DNA of 64,000 nucleotides from Bacteroidota bacterium (GTDB lineage Bacteria > Bacteroidota > Bacteroidia > Flavobacteriales_D > Crocinitomicaceae): NCBI GenBank assembly GCA_030148165.1, contig JASBTZ010000007.1, forward strand, positions 310,001 through 374,000, written 5' to 3'. The notes under the pieces are model-generated. The model worked only from the letters and a program-made list of their open reading frames with translations. It was not told the DNA's origin and did not search any database. Below, one piece after another: positions 27,001 to 35,069 of this stretch. Both the position numbers and the translations under genes were made by a program. Position 1 is the stretch's first letter. Each line of letters opens with the position of its first letter.

Positions 27001-27800
27001 ATAAGTTAGGCTTTGGTAGTGATTATTTAGCATTACCGTATTATGGCAGACCGTCGTTGGTTAGTAAATCGGGAATTAAGTATCACATGACTAAGTATTA
27101 TCCGAATGATTCCATTGCACGAGATGGTGATTTGGACGACGGAAATAAGGCTGGCTGCTGGAAGTTCTATAGTTATGAAGGCGAACTTCTTTATGAGGTT
27201 GAGTATTTCGACACGATTATTACACTCAATGATTCCATCAAATTTAGGTCTAAAGGAGTTTTAAGTGAACTGGATTCTGCTGGCAATGTTCAATATGAAG
27301 CCTATATCATCGAAAAGTTTGAAAAGTATGACTGTTCACATTCGGATCATTATGAGATTCGTCAGTACTATACGATTTGGGAATCAGATTCTTCACATCA
27401 CAGGATAAATGGATACGTTAAGAATTATTATGACAATGGAGTCTTACAAAGTGAAGGTGAGATGAGTAATGGTCTGCCAACAGGATTTTGGAAATTCTAT
27501 GACCCTTTTGGTAAACTCCATCAATTTGGTAAATACACTCTGGGAAAAAGAGATGGAAGATGGTTATCTGGAGACCTTTCGAAAACAAAGTACCTGGGAG
27601 ATATTTGTTTGAACCCGAATCTTCCGGATCTGGAAGATGAAATCAAGTACCGCGAAAACCTGCTCGATATCACGATCACCAATTACAAACTAGGTAAATC
27701 GCTGAACAAGCAGTACTATGATATTAACATGAACAGATTCCGCGACCTGGAAGAAGAAGAGGACACTGAGTCGGCTCCATCTATTGAAATCAAAGATTAG
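23988..27800 (+). CDS. Giant secreted MORN-repeat (YwqK-like) protein
   Basis: A 1270-residue exported protein. I chose the ATG at 23988 (MNITLNKYLVSIVLLFCFSAAGQ, a good signal peptide) over one 45 bases earlier. At least eight MORN-2/YwqK-type repeats with the form F-x-N-G-x-x-x-G-x-W/x-x-Y are spread over the protein, for example near residues 175-205 (NGLKEGEWRV), 250-285 (YKDGKPVGEWV), 760-795 (LNGKAHGVWTSYD), 905-935 (FQNGLLQGESRSY) and 1140-1200 (MSNGLPTGFWKFYD, GKRDGRWLSGD). The stretches between are acidic and tyrosine-rich. There is no T9SS tag or membrane anchor. The 'antitoxin' name often given to YwqK homologues has no support here. It overlaps the lipoprotein gene before it. Confidence 0.82.
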   Translation: MNITLNKYLVSIVLLFCFSAAGQKVDTMTINGETYLVYPFKRENFVQNDYFRTIDLNEMLEFSYRHYRMEIFSEYGEELTLEEFKDLMKAINPRKMKHYDGRKYLGKKFIKAVRKNPYPLLEPRYLLNNDLTPSLDPIPDGKYVQLFEKFCVVDEKGRCSNEVRIAGYFSIKNNLLDGEAYWLNMQGDTLKQGLFVNGLKEGEWRVEKRSTDYSLTEKNVDKYIERGFPDADTTIIICNYKNGSKTGNYQRYFSSKYPIEEGEYKDGKPVGEWVQRDIRYEGVGFRKKRNRDNNVITLRYSLAENDSIISKKPWIRNGLIDTYNADAIEFNFVSNDYVIPKPPSDLFHMAFEKDPDLDLEEESFSSHRIGMYDDSFDYGYDLDYLSEYGSMYTPNVFDSKREDYFTRGYIIDSIGATANYEGVYESRYPNGQLAFRYEIQNGELLHEDTIFWENGEAHDVIIYDTDSNQYHRSIYDFYGKLFMKIAYDSLGDYKRVIYEFDNSQHATIDGLDAVRDPYSSYYLYDAYDTLDHELSEKLILFRSWFQYDSSRLYTTTYDPDSRTLYNQRHTVTGKISSSSKKTFGENYKNWNGIDSVSLGPLTLISTSSATAYDSDFYFFDTVPQKNVKYPYERFDVAEDHVLYKNGETYTGDVTVNLNKKNLSISKSGLTINLPKNRLRKSIKLSKMIDKYRTKGKVKDEILLNYIDASDSDADIGYMVYNDFISNIVDHFFEYPDMYGFEGYYEYGMSSTGLFRMVRLEGRMLNGKAHGVWTSYDSKGNVLSELTFENGEANGEHKLYDFATPEGDDYDYYSYEIRNLLDTFPEKETYYLMKITSYKNGMKEGKMTRYNWLNEILEEVSYEENMKNGPALERNKLAYSKMNFSDDLQDGYMRTYLTLPEKDSILLYDLNFQNGLLQGESRSYHLNGKLAKKGFFLNGDPIDDYEAYDSLGFKYHYVKFKYSYPIEEKIWEENQLSVRYLYDWQDSIFFEPRDIATSQSLESMLYKLGFGSDYLALPYYGRPSLVSKSGIKYHMTKYYPNDSIARDGDLDDGNKAGCWKFYSYEGELLYEVEYFDTIITLNDSIKFRSKGVLSELDSAGNVQYEAYIIEKFEKYDCSHSDHYEIRQYYTIWESDSSHHRINGYVKNYYDNGVLQSEGEMSNGLPTGFWKFYDPFGKLHQFGKYTLGKRDGRWLSGDLSKTKYLGDICLNPNLPDLEDEIKYRENLLDITITNYKLGKSLNKQYYDINMNRFRDLEEEEDTESAPSIEIKD

Positions 27801-27825
27801 CCATCGTTCATTCATCCCTTATGAT

Positions 27826-27833
27826 TACTTTTG
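27826..27833 (+). promoter_or_regulatory. Putative -7 box for pepA-pdxA
   Basis: TACTTTTG matches TAnnTTTG and ends 20 bases before the ATG at 27854. It lies in the short gap after the MORN gene. Confidence 0.45.
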
Positions 27834-27853
27834 TTTGCGTATAATTTTCAGAT

Positions 27854-29251
27854 ATGGAAATAAAAAATAATGGCGATTTCTCTTCGAGCTCGGTAAGAGC
27901 AATCTTGTTAGGGGAAGAAGCGGATATAGCAAACATACCGGATGCATTTAAAAGCGCTTGTAAGTTGTTTCTGGAAGGGGAGGATGACTTTGATTTTCAT
28001 AAGGATAATGATTCTCAAACGATCTTTGTCAAGGTCAAAGATGACAAAGAGAAAAACCGGAAAGCGGGTGCAGAGCTATACAATAAAGTAAAAAAGGAAA
28101 CCAGCGTCTATGTACACGGTGTTTCTTCTTCAACGTATGAAGTTATCGAAGGACTCGTATTATCAGATTATAGATTTGACAAATACTTAAGTGACAAGGA
28201 AAAGGGGAAATCGCATTTAGAAAACGTATTCGTAAATGAAACTATATCCGACGAGGAGGTTCAAGAATTACTACATGCGCAGCTTTCGGTTTTCTGGGCA
28301 CGCGATATGATCAATGAGCCGGTTTCTTTTTTGAGCGCAGAGCAATTCGCCGAGGAGATTAAAGCAGCAGCAGTAAATGCAGGTATCGATTGCAAAATTC
28401 TCGAGAAAACACAGATAGAGTCGTTGAAAATGGGTGGCTTACTAGCGGTTAATCAAGGCTCTATTGACGCTCCGACATTTACGATAGTTGAGTATAAACC
28501 GGATAATGCTTTTAACAGTAAACCAATTGTTTTTGTGGGTAAAGGTGTGGTTTATGACACAGGCGGCCTGAGTCTCAAACCAACTCCGAATTCAATGGAT
28601 ATCATGAAAAGTGATATGGCCGGAGCAGCTTGTGTTGCAGGTGCAATTCAGCTGATTGCACTACAAAAAGTTCCTGCGCATGTGATCGCATTGATCCCAG
28701 CAACCGATAACCGACCTGGATTGAATGCCTATGCTCCGGGAGATGTAGTGAAAATGTACAACGGTAAAACAGTTGAGGTATTAAATACGGATGCTGAGGG
28801 ACGTATGATCCTGGCTGACGCGCTATCTTATGCTAAGAAATATAATCCGGAGTTAGTTATTGACGCCGCAACGCTTACCGGAGCAGCTCATCGGGCGATC
28901 GGAGAACATGCTGCTATTATGATGGGCAATGCGGATCAATCTTATTTTGATAAACTGGCAACAGCGGGAGAAAAGTGTCATGAGCGCCTGGTACATTTTC
29001 CATTTTGGGATGAGTATGGAGAAGAGATGAAATCTCCTATAGCGGATTTAAAAAATCTTGGAGGACCGACGGCAGGAATGATTACCGCAGGAAAATTTCT
29101 GGAGAACTTTGTTGAATCACCCTATATACATTTGGATATAGCCGGGCCAGCCTGGCTGGATAAAAATTCTGCATACCGAACCAAAGGTGGTGCCGGATTC
29201 GGTGTAAGGTTATTGTATCATTTTGTTAAAGATCTTGCAAATGGAAAATAA
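27854..29251 (+). CDS. pepA: M17 leucyl aminopeptidase
   Basis: A cytoplasmic two-metal aminopeptidase that removes N-terminal residues from peptides. The C-terminal catalytic domain has the metal-binding stretches VGKGVVYDTGG and MDIMKSDMAGAA and the family signature NTDAEGRMILADAL near residue 312-325; the N-terminal 150 residues form the smaller macro-like domain. At 465 residues it is slightly shorter than the E. coli enzyme. The last 11 bases overlap the start of pdxA. The gene symbol follows the family; the exact substrate range cannot be told. Confidence 0.93.
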   Translation: MEIKNNGDFSSSSVRAILLGEEADIANIPDAFKSACKLFLEGEDDFDFHKDNDSQTIFVKVKDDKEKNRKAGAELYNKVKKETSVYVHGVSSSTYEVIEGLVLSDYRFDKYLSDKEKGKSHLENVFVNETISDEEVQELLHAQLSVFWARDMINEPVSFLSAEQFAEEIKAAAVNAGIDCKILEKTQIESLKMGGLLAVNQGSIDAPTFTIVEYKPDNAFNSKPIVFVGKGVVYDTGGLSLKPTPNSMDIMKSDMAGAACVAGAIQLIALQKVPAHVIALIPATDNRPGLNAYAPGDVVKMYNGKTVEVLNTDAEGRMILADALSYAKKYNPELVIDAATLTGAAHRAIGEHAAIMMGNADQSYFDKLATAGEKCHERLVHFPFWDEYGEEMKSPIADLKNLGGPTAGMITAGKFLENFVESPYIHLDIAGPAWLDKNSAYRTKGGAGFGVRLLYHFVKDLANGK

Positions 29252-30344
29252 AAAAGGGAGTAAACAAGTCAGAGTTGGAATTTCCATTGGTGACATGAAT
29301 GGCATAGCACCTGAGGTTATAATCAAATCGCTCATGGATTCCAGAATCCTTCAGTCCTGTTTGCCGATTATTTATGGATCCTCTAAAGTACTTTCCTTCT
29401 ACAAGAAGAATCTAAATCTGAATGATTTCAACTATCAGACGATTAAGAATGCAGATGAAGCGAAGGGTAAAAAAGTATTTGTTATTAACGTAGATGACAA
29501 AGAACCACAGATAAATCCGGGAGAAGTTAGTGAAGAAGCAGGTAAGCTTGCATTTGATTCCCTCGAAAAAGCTACTCAGGATCTTGCTTCAGGCAAAGTG
29601 GATATTTTGGTCACAGCGCCGATTTCGAAAGAAGCGATCTCAAAAGCAGGGTTTAAATTCCCGGGTCATACAGAATACTTGGCTGACATGTCTGGTCTGG
29701 ACGAAGCACTCATGATCATGGTGTCTAGAGAGTTGCGGGTAGGATTGGTGACAACTCATATTCCATTGAAAGAAGTTTCCTCAGCAATTAACCAGGATTT
29801 GATTTTGTCGAAAATTAAAGCATTCAACGAGTGCTTGAGAAAGGATTTTGGCATTCGCAAACCCAAAATTGCTGTTCTGGGGATAAACCCACATGCAGGA
29901 GAAGGTGGAAAGATGGGTGATGAAGAGAATGAAATTATTTCACCCGCTATCCGCAAAGCCGGAAATGAAGACATACTAGCTTTTGGCCCCTATCCTGCGG
30001 ATGGATTTTTTGGTTCCAATTCGCGCAGCGATTTTGATGGGGTTTTGGCAATGTATCATGATCAGGGGCTAACTGCATTTAAGGCATTAGCTTTTGATGA
30101 AGGAGTCAATTTTACAGCTGGTCTACCGATTGTAAGAACCTCTCCCGATCACGGTACAGCGTTTGATATTGCCGGTAAAGGGATCGCTTCGGGAGACTCA
30201 ATGAGACAAGCCATCTATACTGCGATTGATGTTTATCTGAATAACCAGTTGGAGAAAGAAATAACAGCTGATCCACTTGAATATAACCTGGATAAAAGGG
30301 ATTCAAATCCGAAATCCAAGAAGGAGGAACAGGGGGCAGAATAA
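29241..30344 (+). CDS. pdxA: 4-hydroxythreonine-4-phosphate dehydrogenase PdxA
   Basis: An NAD-dependent metal enzyme of the DXP-independent-start branch of pyridoxal phosphate synthesis. Visible signatures: GISIGDMNGIAPEV at the N-terminus, the FPGHTEYLAD metal-ligand histidine, GINPHAGEGG, and MYHDQGLTAFK. I chose the ATG at 29241 inside the end of pepA rather than a TTG 18 bases earlier. The C-terminal tail of about 25 residues is charged and probably disordered (DKRDSNPKSKKEEQG). It is translationally coupled to pepA by an 11-base overlap. Confidence 0.95.
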   Translation: MENKKGSKQVRVGISIGDMNGIAPEVIIKSLMDSRILQSCLPIIYGSSKVLSFYKKNLNLNDFNYQTIKNADEAKGKKVFVINVDDKEPQINPGEVSEEAGKLAFDSLEKATQDLASGKVDILVTAPISKEAISKAGFKFPGHTEYLADMSGLDEALMIMVSRELRVGLVTTHIPLKEVSSAINQDLILSKIKAFNECLRKDFGIRKPKIAVLGINPHAGEGGKMGDEENEIISPAIRKAGNEDILAFGPYPADGFFGSNSRSDFDGVLAMYHDQGLTAFKALAFDEGVNFTAGLPIVRTSPDHGTAFDIAGKGIASGDSMRQAIYTAIDVYLNNQLEKEITADPLEYNLDKRDSNPKSKKEEQGAE

Positions 30345-30382
30345 TTTTGCCGGCATTTTCGCTGTTTTTCGTATTAATTAGT

Positions 30383-30390
30383 TAACTTTG
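30383..30390 (+). promoter_or_regulatory. Putative -7 box for the DUF177-rpmF-plsX-fabH operon
   Basis: TAACTTTG matches TAnnTTTG, is followed by CC as in the prs promoter, and ends 20 bases before the ATG at 30411. Confidence 0.5.
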
Positions 30391-30410
30391 CCGTCCAATT
30401 TTATGTCGTC

Positions 30411-30935
30411 ATGAGATCGATGGGTGAGTACGTAATTCCATTTGTCGGATTAAAGACCGGGGTTCATACATACGAATTCGAGATTGGCGACGCGTTCTTT
30501 GAAGGATTTGAATATTCGATTATCCAAAAAGCGAAAGTTCATGTGAAACTTGAACTGGAGAAGAAGGAAACAATGTTGATAGGAAACTACTTTTTGAAAG
30601 GGGAGGTGTATGCTCCTTGTGACAGATGCAATGAACCTGCAGTAGTTCCATTCAATGGAGAATACCAGTTGATTTACAAGTTTGACACAGAACCAAGCAA
30701 CGATGAGATGTTGGTGATTGTTCCGCCGGAAGCAAACGATATTGATGTAAGTGGAAACATTTTAGAATTGATCAACGTATCGTTACCCGCTAGATTGATG
30801 CACGAAGAAGGAGCTTGTGATGAAAACATGTTGGAACTTCTGGACGAATATTCATGGTCTGATAAGAACATTGGAAATGATGAGGAAGAAAAAGAGATTG
30901 ATCCTCGTTGGAATAAATTAAAAGATATTAAATAA
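30411..30935 (+). CDS. DUF177 (YceD) family protein
   Basis: A 174-residue member of DUF177, known in E. coli as YceD and linked to 23S rRNA or ribosome accumulation; the gene commonly precedes rpmF, as here (12-base gap). The central CDRCNEPAVVPFNGEYQLIY segment, with a pair of cysteines, and the EINVSLPAR-like stretch (LELINVSLPARLMHEEGAC) mark the family. The C-terminus ends DPRWNKLKDIK, also typical. It is the first gene of the rpmF-plsX-fabH group and has its own promoter box. Confidence 0.88.
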   Translation: MRSMGEYVIPFVGLKTGVHTYEFEIGDAFFEGFEYSIIQKAKVHVKLELEKKETMLIGNYFLKGEVYAPCDRCNEPAVVPFNGEYQLIYKFDTEPSNDEMLVIVPPEANDIDVSGNILELINVSLPARLMHEEGACDENMLELLDEYSWSDKNIGNDEEEKEIDPRWNKLKDIK

Positions 30936-30947
30936 ACAAATAAGAAG

Positions 30948-31139
30948 ATGGCACATCCTAAACGTAAAACATCCAGAACCAGACGTGACAAAAGGAGAAC
31001 CCACGTGAAAGCGGAGGCAAATAACATCGCTACTTGTCCTACAACCGGACAGCCGCATCTTTTCCACCATGCTCATTGGCATGAAGGGAAACTTTACTAC
31101 AAGGGAAAAGTTGTAGCTGAGAAGGAAGTTGCGATATAA
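30948..31139 (+). CDS. rpmF: Ribosomal protein bL32
   Basis: A 63-residue large-subunit ribosomal protein. The N-terminus [19 protein letters not shown] is diagnostic. The zinc-finger cysteines found in some bL32 forms are mostly absent: only one cysteine remains (ATCPTTG) and a histidine-rich HLFHHAHWH segment follows, the usual non-zinc form in Bacteroidota. It sits between the DUF177 gene and plsX, the classic rpmF-plsX-fabH order that couples ribosome and lipid synthesis. Confidence 0.96.
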   Translation: MAHPKRKTSRTRRDKRRTHVKAEANNIATCPTTGQPHLFHHAHWHEGKLYYKGKVVAEKEVAI

Positions 31140-31161
31140 TTCTGTACTTTAGTTCTTCTGT

Positions 31162-32100
31162 ATGAAGATTGGTATAGATGTTCTTGGTGGCGACTTTGCT
31201 CCTGATGCAAATATTCAGGGTGCCGTATTAGCCAACAAAGAACTTCCGGAAGATACTAGAATAGTCTTGATAGGCGACGAGGATACGATTCTTCGTGGCC
31301 TTTCTTCATTAAATGAGCCCCCTTCAGCATACGACATAGTGCATGCACCGGATGTCATTACGATGGATGATCATCCTACGCGAGCGATCCCACAAAAACC
31401 GAATAGTTCAATTGCGGTTGGACTCGATTTACTTGCAAGAGGAGAGATCAATGCCTTTGCGAGTACAGGAAATACAGGGGCAATGCTCGTAGGAGCTATG
31501 TATAAGATAAACACGATTCCTGGAGTAATTCGTCCTTGCATTACGACAAAAATTCCTTGTATAGATGGTTCTGAATCAATATTGTTAGACGTCGGATCCA
31601 ATGCAGATTGTAAGCCCGATGTTTTATATCAATTTGCTGTTTTGGGATCACTATATTCGAAGTATGTATTTGACCGGGAGAATCCGAGGGTTGGACTTCT
31701 CAATATTGGAGAGGAAGAATCAAAGGGAAATTTATTGACTTTATCTGCTCATAAGTTGATGAAGGAGTCTGATGAAATTAATTTTATTGGAAACATAGAA
31801 GGGCGGGACCTGTTTGAATCAAAGGCTGACGTGGTTGTGGCTGACGGGTTTACGGGTAATGTAGTTTTGAAACAGGCAGAGGCTATGTACACCTTGATTC
31901 GAAAGAGAGGTATTGAGGACGAGTTTTTCAATCGATTTAATTATGAAAATTATGGGGGAACTCCCATACTTGGTGTCAAAGGAAATGTTATTATTGGACA
32001 CGGCATTTCAAATGATATAGCCGTTAAAAACATGATCAAGCATTCATTCGAAGTAGCCAAATCCGGCTTGGCGGATAAAATTAATAAGGCATTCAACTAG
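31162..32100 (+). CDS. plsX: Phosphate acyltransferase PlsX
   Basis: Converts acyl-ACP to acyl-phosphate, the acyl donor for PlsY in phospholipid synthesis. The protein opens [21 protein letters not shown] and has the family stretches [27 protein letters not shown] and [13 protein letters not shown]. At 312 residues it is of normal length. fabH begins three bases after its stop, so the two are co-translated. Confidence 0.96.
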   Translation: MKIGIDVLGGDFAPDANIQGAVLANKELPEDTRIVLIGDEDTILRGLSSLNEPPSAYDIVHAPDVITMDDHPTRAIPQKPNSSIAVGLDLLARGEINAFASTGNTGAMLVGAMYKINTIPGVIRPCITTKIPCIDGSESILLDVGSNADCKPDVLYQFAVLGSLYSKYVFDRENPRVGLLNIGEEESKGNLLTLSAHKLMKESDEINFIGNIEGRDLFESKADVVVADGFTGNVVLKQAEAMYTLIRKRGIEDEFFNRFNYENYGGTPILGVKGNVIIGHGISNDIAVKNMIKHSFEVAKSGLADKINKAFN

Positions 32101-32102
32101 TT

Positions 32103-33092
32103 ATGAGTAAACTGACAGCAGCAATTACAGGGGTTGCGGGATACGTTCCCGATCATGTACTCTCTAATGATGATCTTTCAAAAATTGTGGACACATCAGA
32201 TGAGTGGATCACAACTCGAACCGGAATTAAGGAAAGAAGGATCATGAAGGATGGTGCATCTTCCGATATGGCCGTTCACGCAGTCAATGATCTACTGGCA
32301 AAAACAAATACAGATCCACTTGAAGTAGATCTGGTGATTGTAGCAACAGTAACTCCTGACCATCCATTTCCAAGTACTTCGAATATTTTATGTGATAAAA
32401 CCGGAATGACCAAGGCTTGGGGTTATGATCTTATTGCAGCATGCTCCGGTTTTATTTATGCTTTGGCTACCGGGTCACAATTTATTGAGACCGGTCTATA
32501 TAAAAAAGTAGTTGTCGTTGGTGTGGATAAAATGACATCGATAATTGATTATGAGGATCGTACTACTTGCGTGATATTTGGTGACGGATGTGGAGCGGTT
32601 ATGCTTGAGCCGGATACAGAAGGGTATGGCATCAATGATTTCATTCTTCGTGCAGATGGTTCTGGAAAACAATATTTGGTTCAGCCCGCAGGAGGATCTG
32701 CTATGCCTGCATCGAAGCAGTCCGTGGAGGATCGCTTGCACTTTGTAAAACAAGAAGGTAAACAAGTATTTAAGTTTGCCGTTACCAATATGGCGGAAGT
32801 TTCGGCAGAGATCATGGAAAAGAATAATCTGACTTCGGATGATGTTGCCTGGCTTGTGCCGCACCAGGCTAACTTGAGAATTATTGATGCTACAGCCAAC
32901 CGTATGGGATTATCAAAAGACAAAGTGATGATCAATATCCAGAAATACGGTAATACAACTGCAGGGACCTTGCCACTGTGCCTTTGGGATTACGAAGATC
33001 AGCTTAAGAAGGGAGATAACATAATATTATCAGCTTTTGGAGGTGGATTTACCTGGGGAGCTGTGTACATAAAATGGGCATATAACTCGTAA
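32103..33092 (+). CDS. fabH: Beta-ketoacyl-ACP synthase III
   Basis: Starts fatty acid chains by condensing acyl-CoA with malonyl-ACP. The catalytic triad is present: C114 in AACSGF, H254 in PHQANLRI and N284 in GNTTAG. The C-terminal [14 protein letters not shown] motif is intact. Length (329) is normal. Together with plsX, accB and accC it makes a compact fatty-acid and phospholipid block; a separate -7 box lies between it and accB. Confidence 0.96.
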   Translation: MSKLTAAITGVAGYVPDHVLSNDDLSKIVDTSDEWITTRTGIKERRIMKDGASSDMAVHAVNDLLAKTNTDPLEVDLVIVATVTPDHPFPSTSNILCDKTGMTKAWGYDLIAACSGFIYALATGSQFIETGLYKKVVVVGVDKMTSIIDYEDRTTCVIFGDGCGAVMLEPDTEGYGINDFILRADGSGKQYLVQPAGGSAMPASKQSVEDRLHFVKQEGKQVFKFAVTNMAEVSAEIMEKNNLTSDDVAWLVPHQANLRIIDATANRMGLSKDKVMINIQKYGNTTAGTLPLCLWDYEDQLKKGDNIILSAFGGGFTWGAVYIKWAYNS

Positions 33093-33103
33093 AGAAAAAA
33101 TAG

Positions 33104-33111
33104 TATTTTTG
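33104..33111 (+). promoter_or_regulatory. Putative -7 box for accB-accC
   Basis: TATTTTTG (TAnnTTTG) followed by ACC, ending 19 bases before the accB ATG. Confidence 0.45.
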
Positions 33112-33130
33112 ACCTAATAATTGCAGGAAA

Positions 33131-33625
33131 ATGAACATTAAAGAAATACAAGATCTAATCAAATTTGTTGCGAAATCAGGAGTCAACGAAGTTGAAATAG
33201 AGAAGAAAGATTTTAAACTTACTATAAAGGCAGAAGCTCCGGCAAGTAAGCAAGAAAAGCAAATAATCGTACAAGCTCCGGCGGCTGCTCCAGTTCAGCA
33301 GGCTGCTCCGGCTGCTCCAGCTGCTCCAGTTGCACAAACGACAGCGCCTCAGGCAGAAGCACCAGCAGAAGACGATGATTCGAAATACTTAACAATCAAA
33401 TCTCCGATGATTGGAACTTTCTACAGATCTGCCGGACCGGATAAGGATCCATTTGTGTCGGTTGGAGATACCATTGGAAAGGGAGATACCGTATGTATCA
33501 TTGAAGCAATGAAGCTGTTCAATGAAATTGAATCGGAGATTTCAGGTAAGATAGTTAAGGTATTAGTTGATGATGCTACCCCAGTGGAGTATGATCAGCC
33601 GCTATTCTTAGTAGATCCTTCATAA
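33131..33625 (+). CDS. accB: Biotin carboxyl carrier protein of acetyl-CoA carboxylase
   Basis: Carries the biotin of acetyl-CoA carboxylase, the committed step of fatty acid synthesis. The biotinylated lysine is K128 in EAMKLFNE. The N-terminal 35 residues are the short helical segment typical of AccB, followed by an Ala/Pro-rich flexible linker (about residues 38-80) and the biotinyl domain beginning at [12 protein letters not shown]. Length is 164. accC follows after 42 bases. Confidence 0.97.
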   Translation: MNIKEIQDLIKFVAKSGVNEVEIEKKDFKLTIKAEAPASKQEKQIIVQAPAAAPVQQAAPAAPAAPVAQTTAPQAEAPAEDDDSKYLTIKSPMIGTFYRSAGPDKDPFVSVGDTIGKGDTVCIIEAMKLFNEIESEISGKIVKVLVDDATPVEYDQPLFLVDPS

Positions 33626-33667
33626 TTGTCACGTGCTATTAAAGCACTCTAATTAAGACATTCAGTT

Positions 33668-35002
33668 ATGTTTAAGAAGATATTGATTGCCAACAGAGGT
33701 GAGATCGCCCTGCGCGTTATCAGAACGTGTAAGGAAATGGGCATTAAAACTGTTGCCGTTTATTCTACGGCAGATAAAGATTCTTTACCTGTGCGATTTG
33801 CGGATGAAGCAGTTTGTATTGGTCCCCCGCCTAGTACGGATTCCTATTTATCAATCCCGAATATTATTGCAGCAGCAGAAATTACAAATGCGGATGCAAT
33901 CCATCCCGGGTATGGGTTCTTATCGGAAAACTCAAAGTTCTCTCGCGTTTGCCAGGAACATAACATTAAGTTCATTGGAGCAAGTCCGGAACAAATTGAT
34001 GGAATGGGAGATAAAGCTAACGCCAAAGCAACCATGATTGCTGCAGGAGTTCCGTGTATACCGGGTTCAGATGGCTTGCTTAAAGATCTAAATGATGCGA
34101 AAAAAGTCGCAAAAACGATCAAATATCCTGTCATATTGAAAGCAACTGCCGGTGGAGGGGGTAAAGGAATGCGAATCGTTTGGAAGGAAGAAGACATGGA
34201 AGCAGCATGGGATTCAACCAGAGCTGAAGCAAAAGCAGCCTTCGCGAATGATGGCATCTATATGGAGAAATTCATTGAAGAACCTCGACACATAGAAATT
34301 CAGATTGCAGGAGATCAGTATGGAAATGCATGTCATATGTCCGAGCGAGATTGTTCAATCCAGCGACGTCACCAGAAACTGGTAGAGGAAACACCTTCAC
34401 CATTCATGACGAAAGAACTTCGTAAAAAAATGGGAGCTGCAGCCATTAAAGCTACTAAAGCAGTTAACTACGAAGGAGTGGGTACAGTTGAATTCCTGGT
34501 TGATAAGAATCGCGATTTTTATTTCATGGAAATGAATACACGGATTCAGGTTGAACACACTATTACCGAAGAAGTAATCAATTTTGACTTGATAAAGGAA
34601 CAGATCAAGATCGCTGCAGGTGATAAGATATCCGGTAAAAATTACGAACCGCAGTTACATGCTATTCAATGCCGAATCAATGCCGAAGATCCACAAAATG
34701 ATTTCCGACCTTCACCTGGGACCATTACGAGTTATCATTCTCCGGGAGGACATGGGATCAGAATTGATACACACGTTTATGCGGGCTATTCAATTCCTCC
34801 GAATTATGACTCTATGATCGCTAAATTGATCGTTGTGGCTCAGACACGTGAAGAGGCTATCACCAAAATGAAGAGAGCACTTGGCGAGTACATTATAGAA
34901 GGAATTAAAACAACCATTCCATTCCACATCAAATTGATGGAAGACGAAAGCTTTAATAAAGGTGTTTTCACAACTAAGTTTATGGAGACCTTTGAATATT
35001 GA
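33668..35002 (+). CDS. accC: Biotin carboxylase subunit of acetyl-CoA carboxylase
   Basis: ATP-dependent carboxylation of biotin on AccB. Landmarks: [23 protein letters not shown] at the N-terminus, the glycine-rich ATP loop [21 protein letters not shown], and [15 protein letters not shown] with the catalytic residues. The C-terminus ends FMETFEY. Length (444) is normal. The pair accB-accC is closed by a terminator after the stop; the carboxyltransferase genes accA and accD are not in the window. Confidence 0.97.
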   Translation: MFKKILIANRGEIALRVIRTCKEMGIKTVAVYSTADKDSLPVRFADEAVCIGPPPSTDSYLSIPNIIAAAEITNADAIHPGYGFLSENSKFSRVCQEHNIKFIGASPEQIDGMGDKANAKATMIAAGVPCIPGSDGLLKDLNDAKKVAKTIKYPVILKATAGGGGKGMRIVWKEEDMEAAWDSTRAEAKAAFANDGIYMEKFIEEPRHIEIQIAGDQYGNACHMSERDCSIQRRHQKLVEETPSPFMTKELRKKMGAAAIKATKAVNYEGVGTVEFLVDKNRDFYFMEMNTRIQVEHTITEEVINFDLIKEQIKIAAGDKISGKNYEPQLHAIQCRINAEDPQNDFRPSPGTITSYHSPGGHGIRIDTHVYAGYSIPPNYDSMIAKLIVVAQTREEAITKMKRALGEYIIEGIKTTIPFHIKLMEDESFNKGVFTTKFMETFEY

Positions 35003-35022
35003 CGAAGTTCTATTGAACATTG

Positions 35023-35052
35023 AAGGGGGTGGCAATTGTCATCCCTTTTTTT
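35023..35052 (+). terminator. Terminator of accB-accC
   Basis: An eleven-pair stem (AAGGGGGTGGC with GTCATCCCTTT, three G-U pairs) around the loop AATT, followed by a run of T. It begins 20 bases after the accC stop. Its place argues that the next gene starts downstream of it. Confidence 0.75.
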
Positions 35053-35069
35053 ATAACTTAGAATACGTT

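Noticed and set aside
23988..27800. Toxin-antitoxin role for the MORN/YwqK-like protein
   Set aside because: The antitoxin label comes from database naming; the protein is exported, very large, and has no toxin-like partner.
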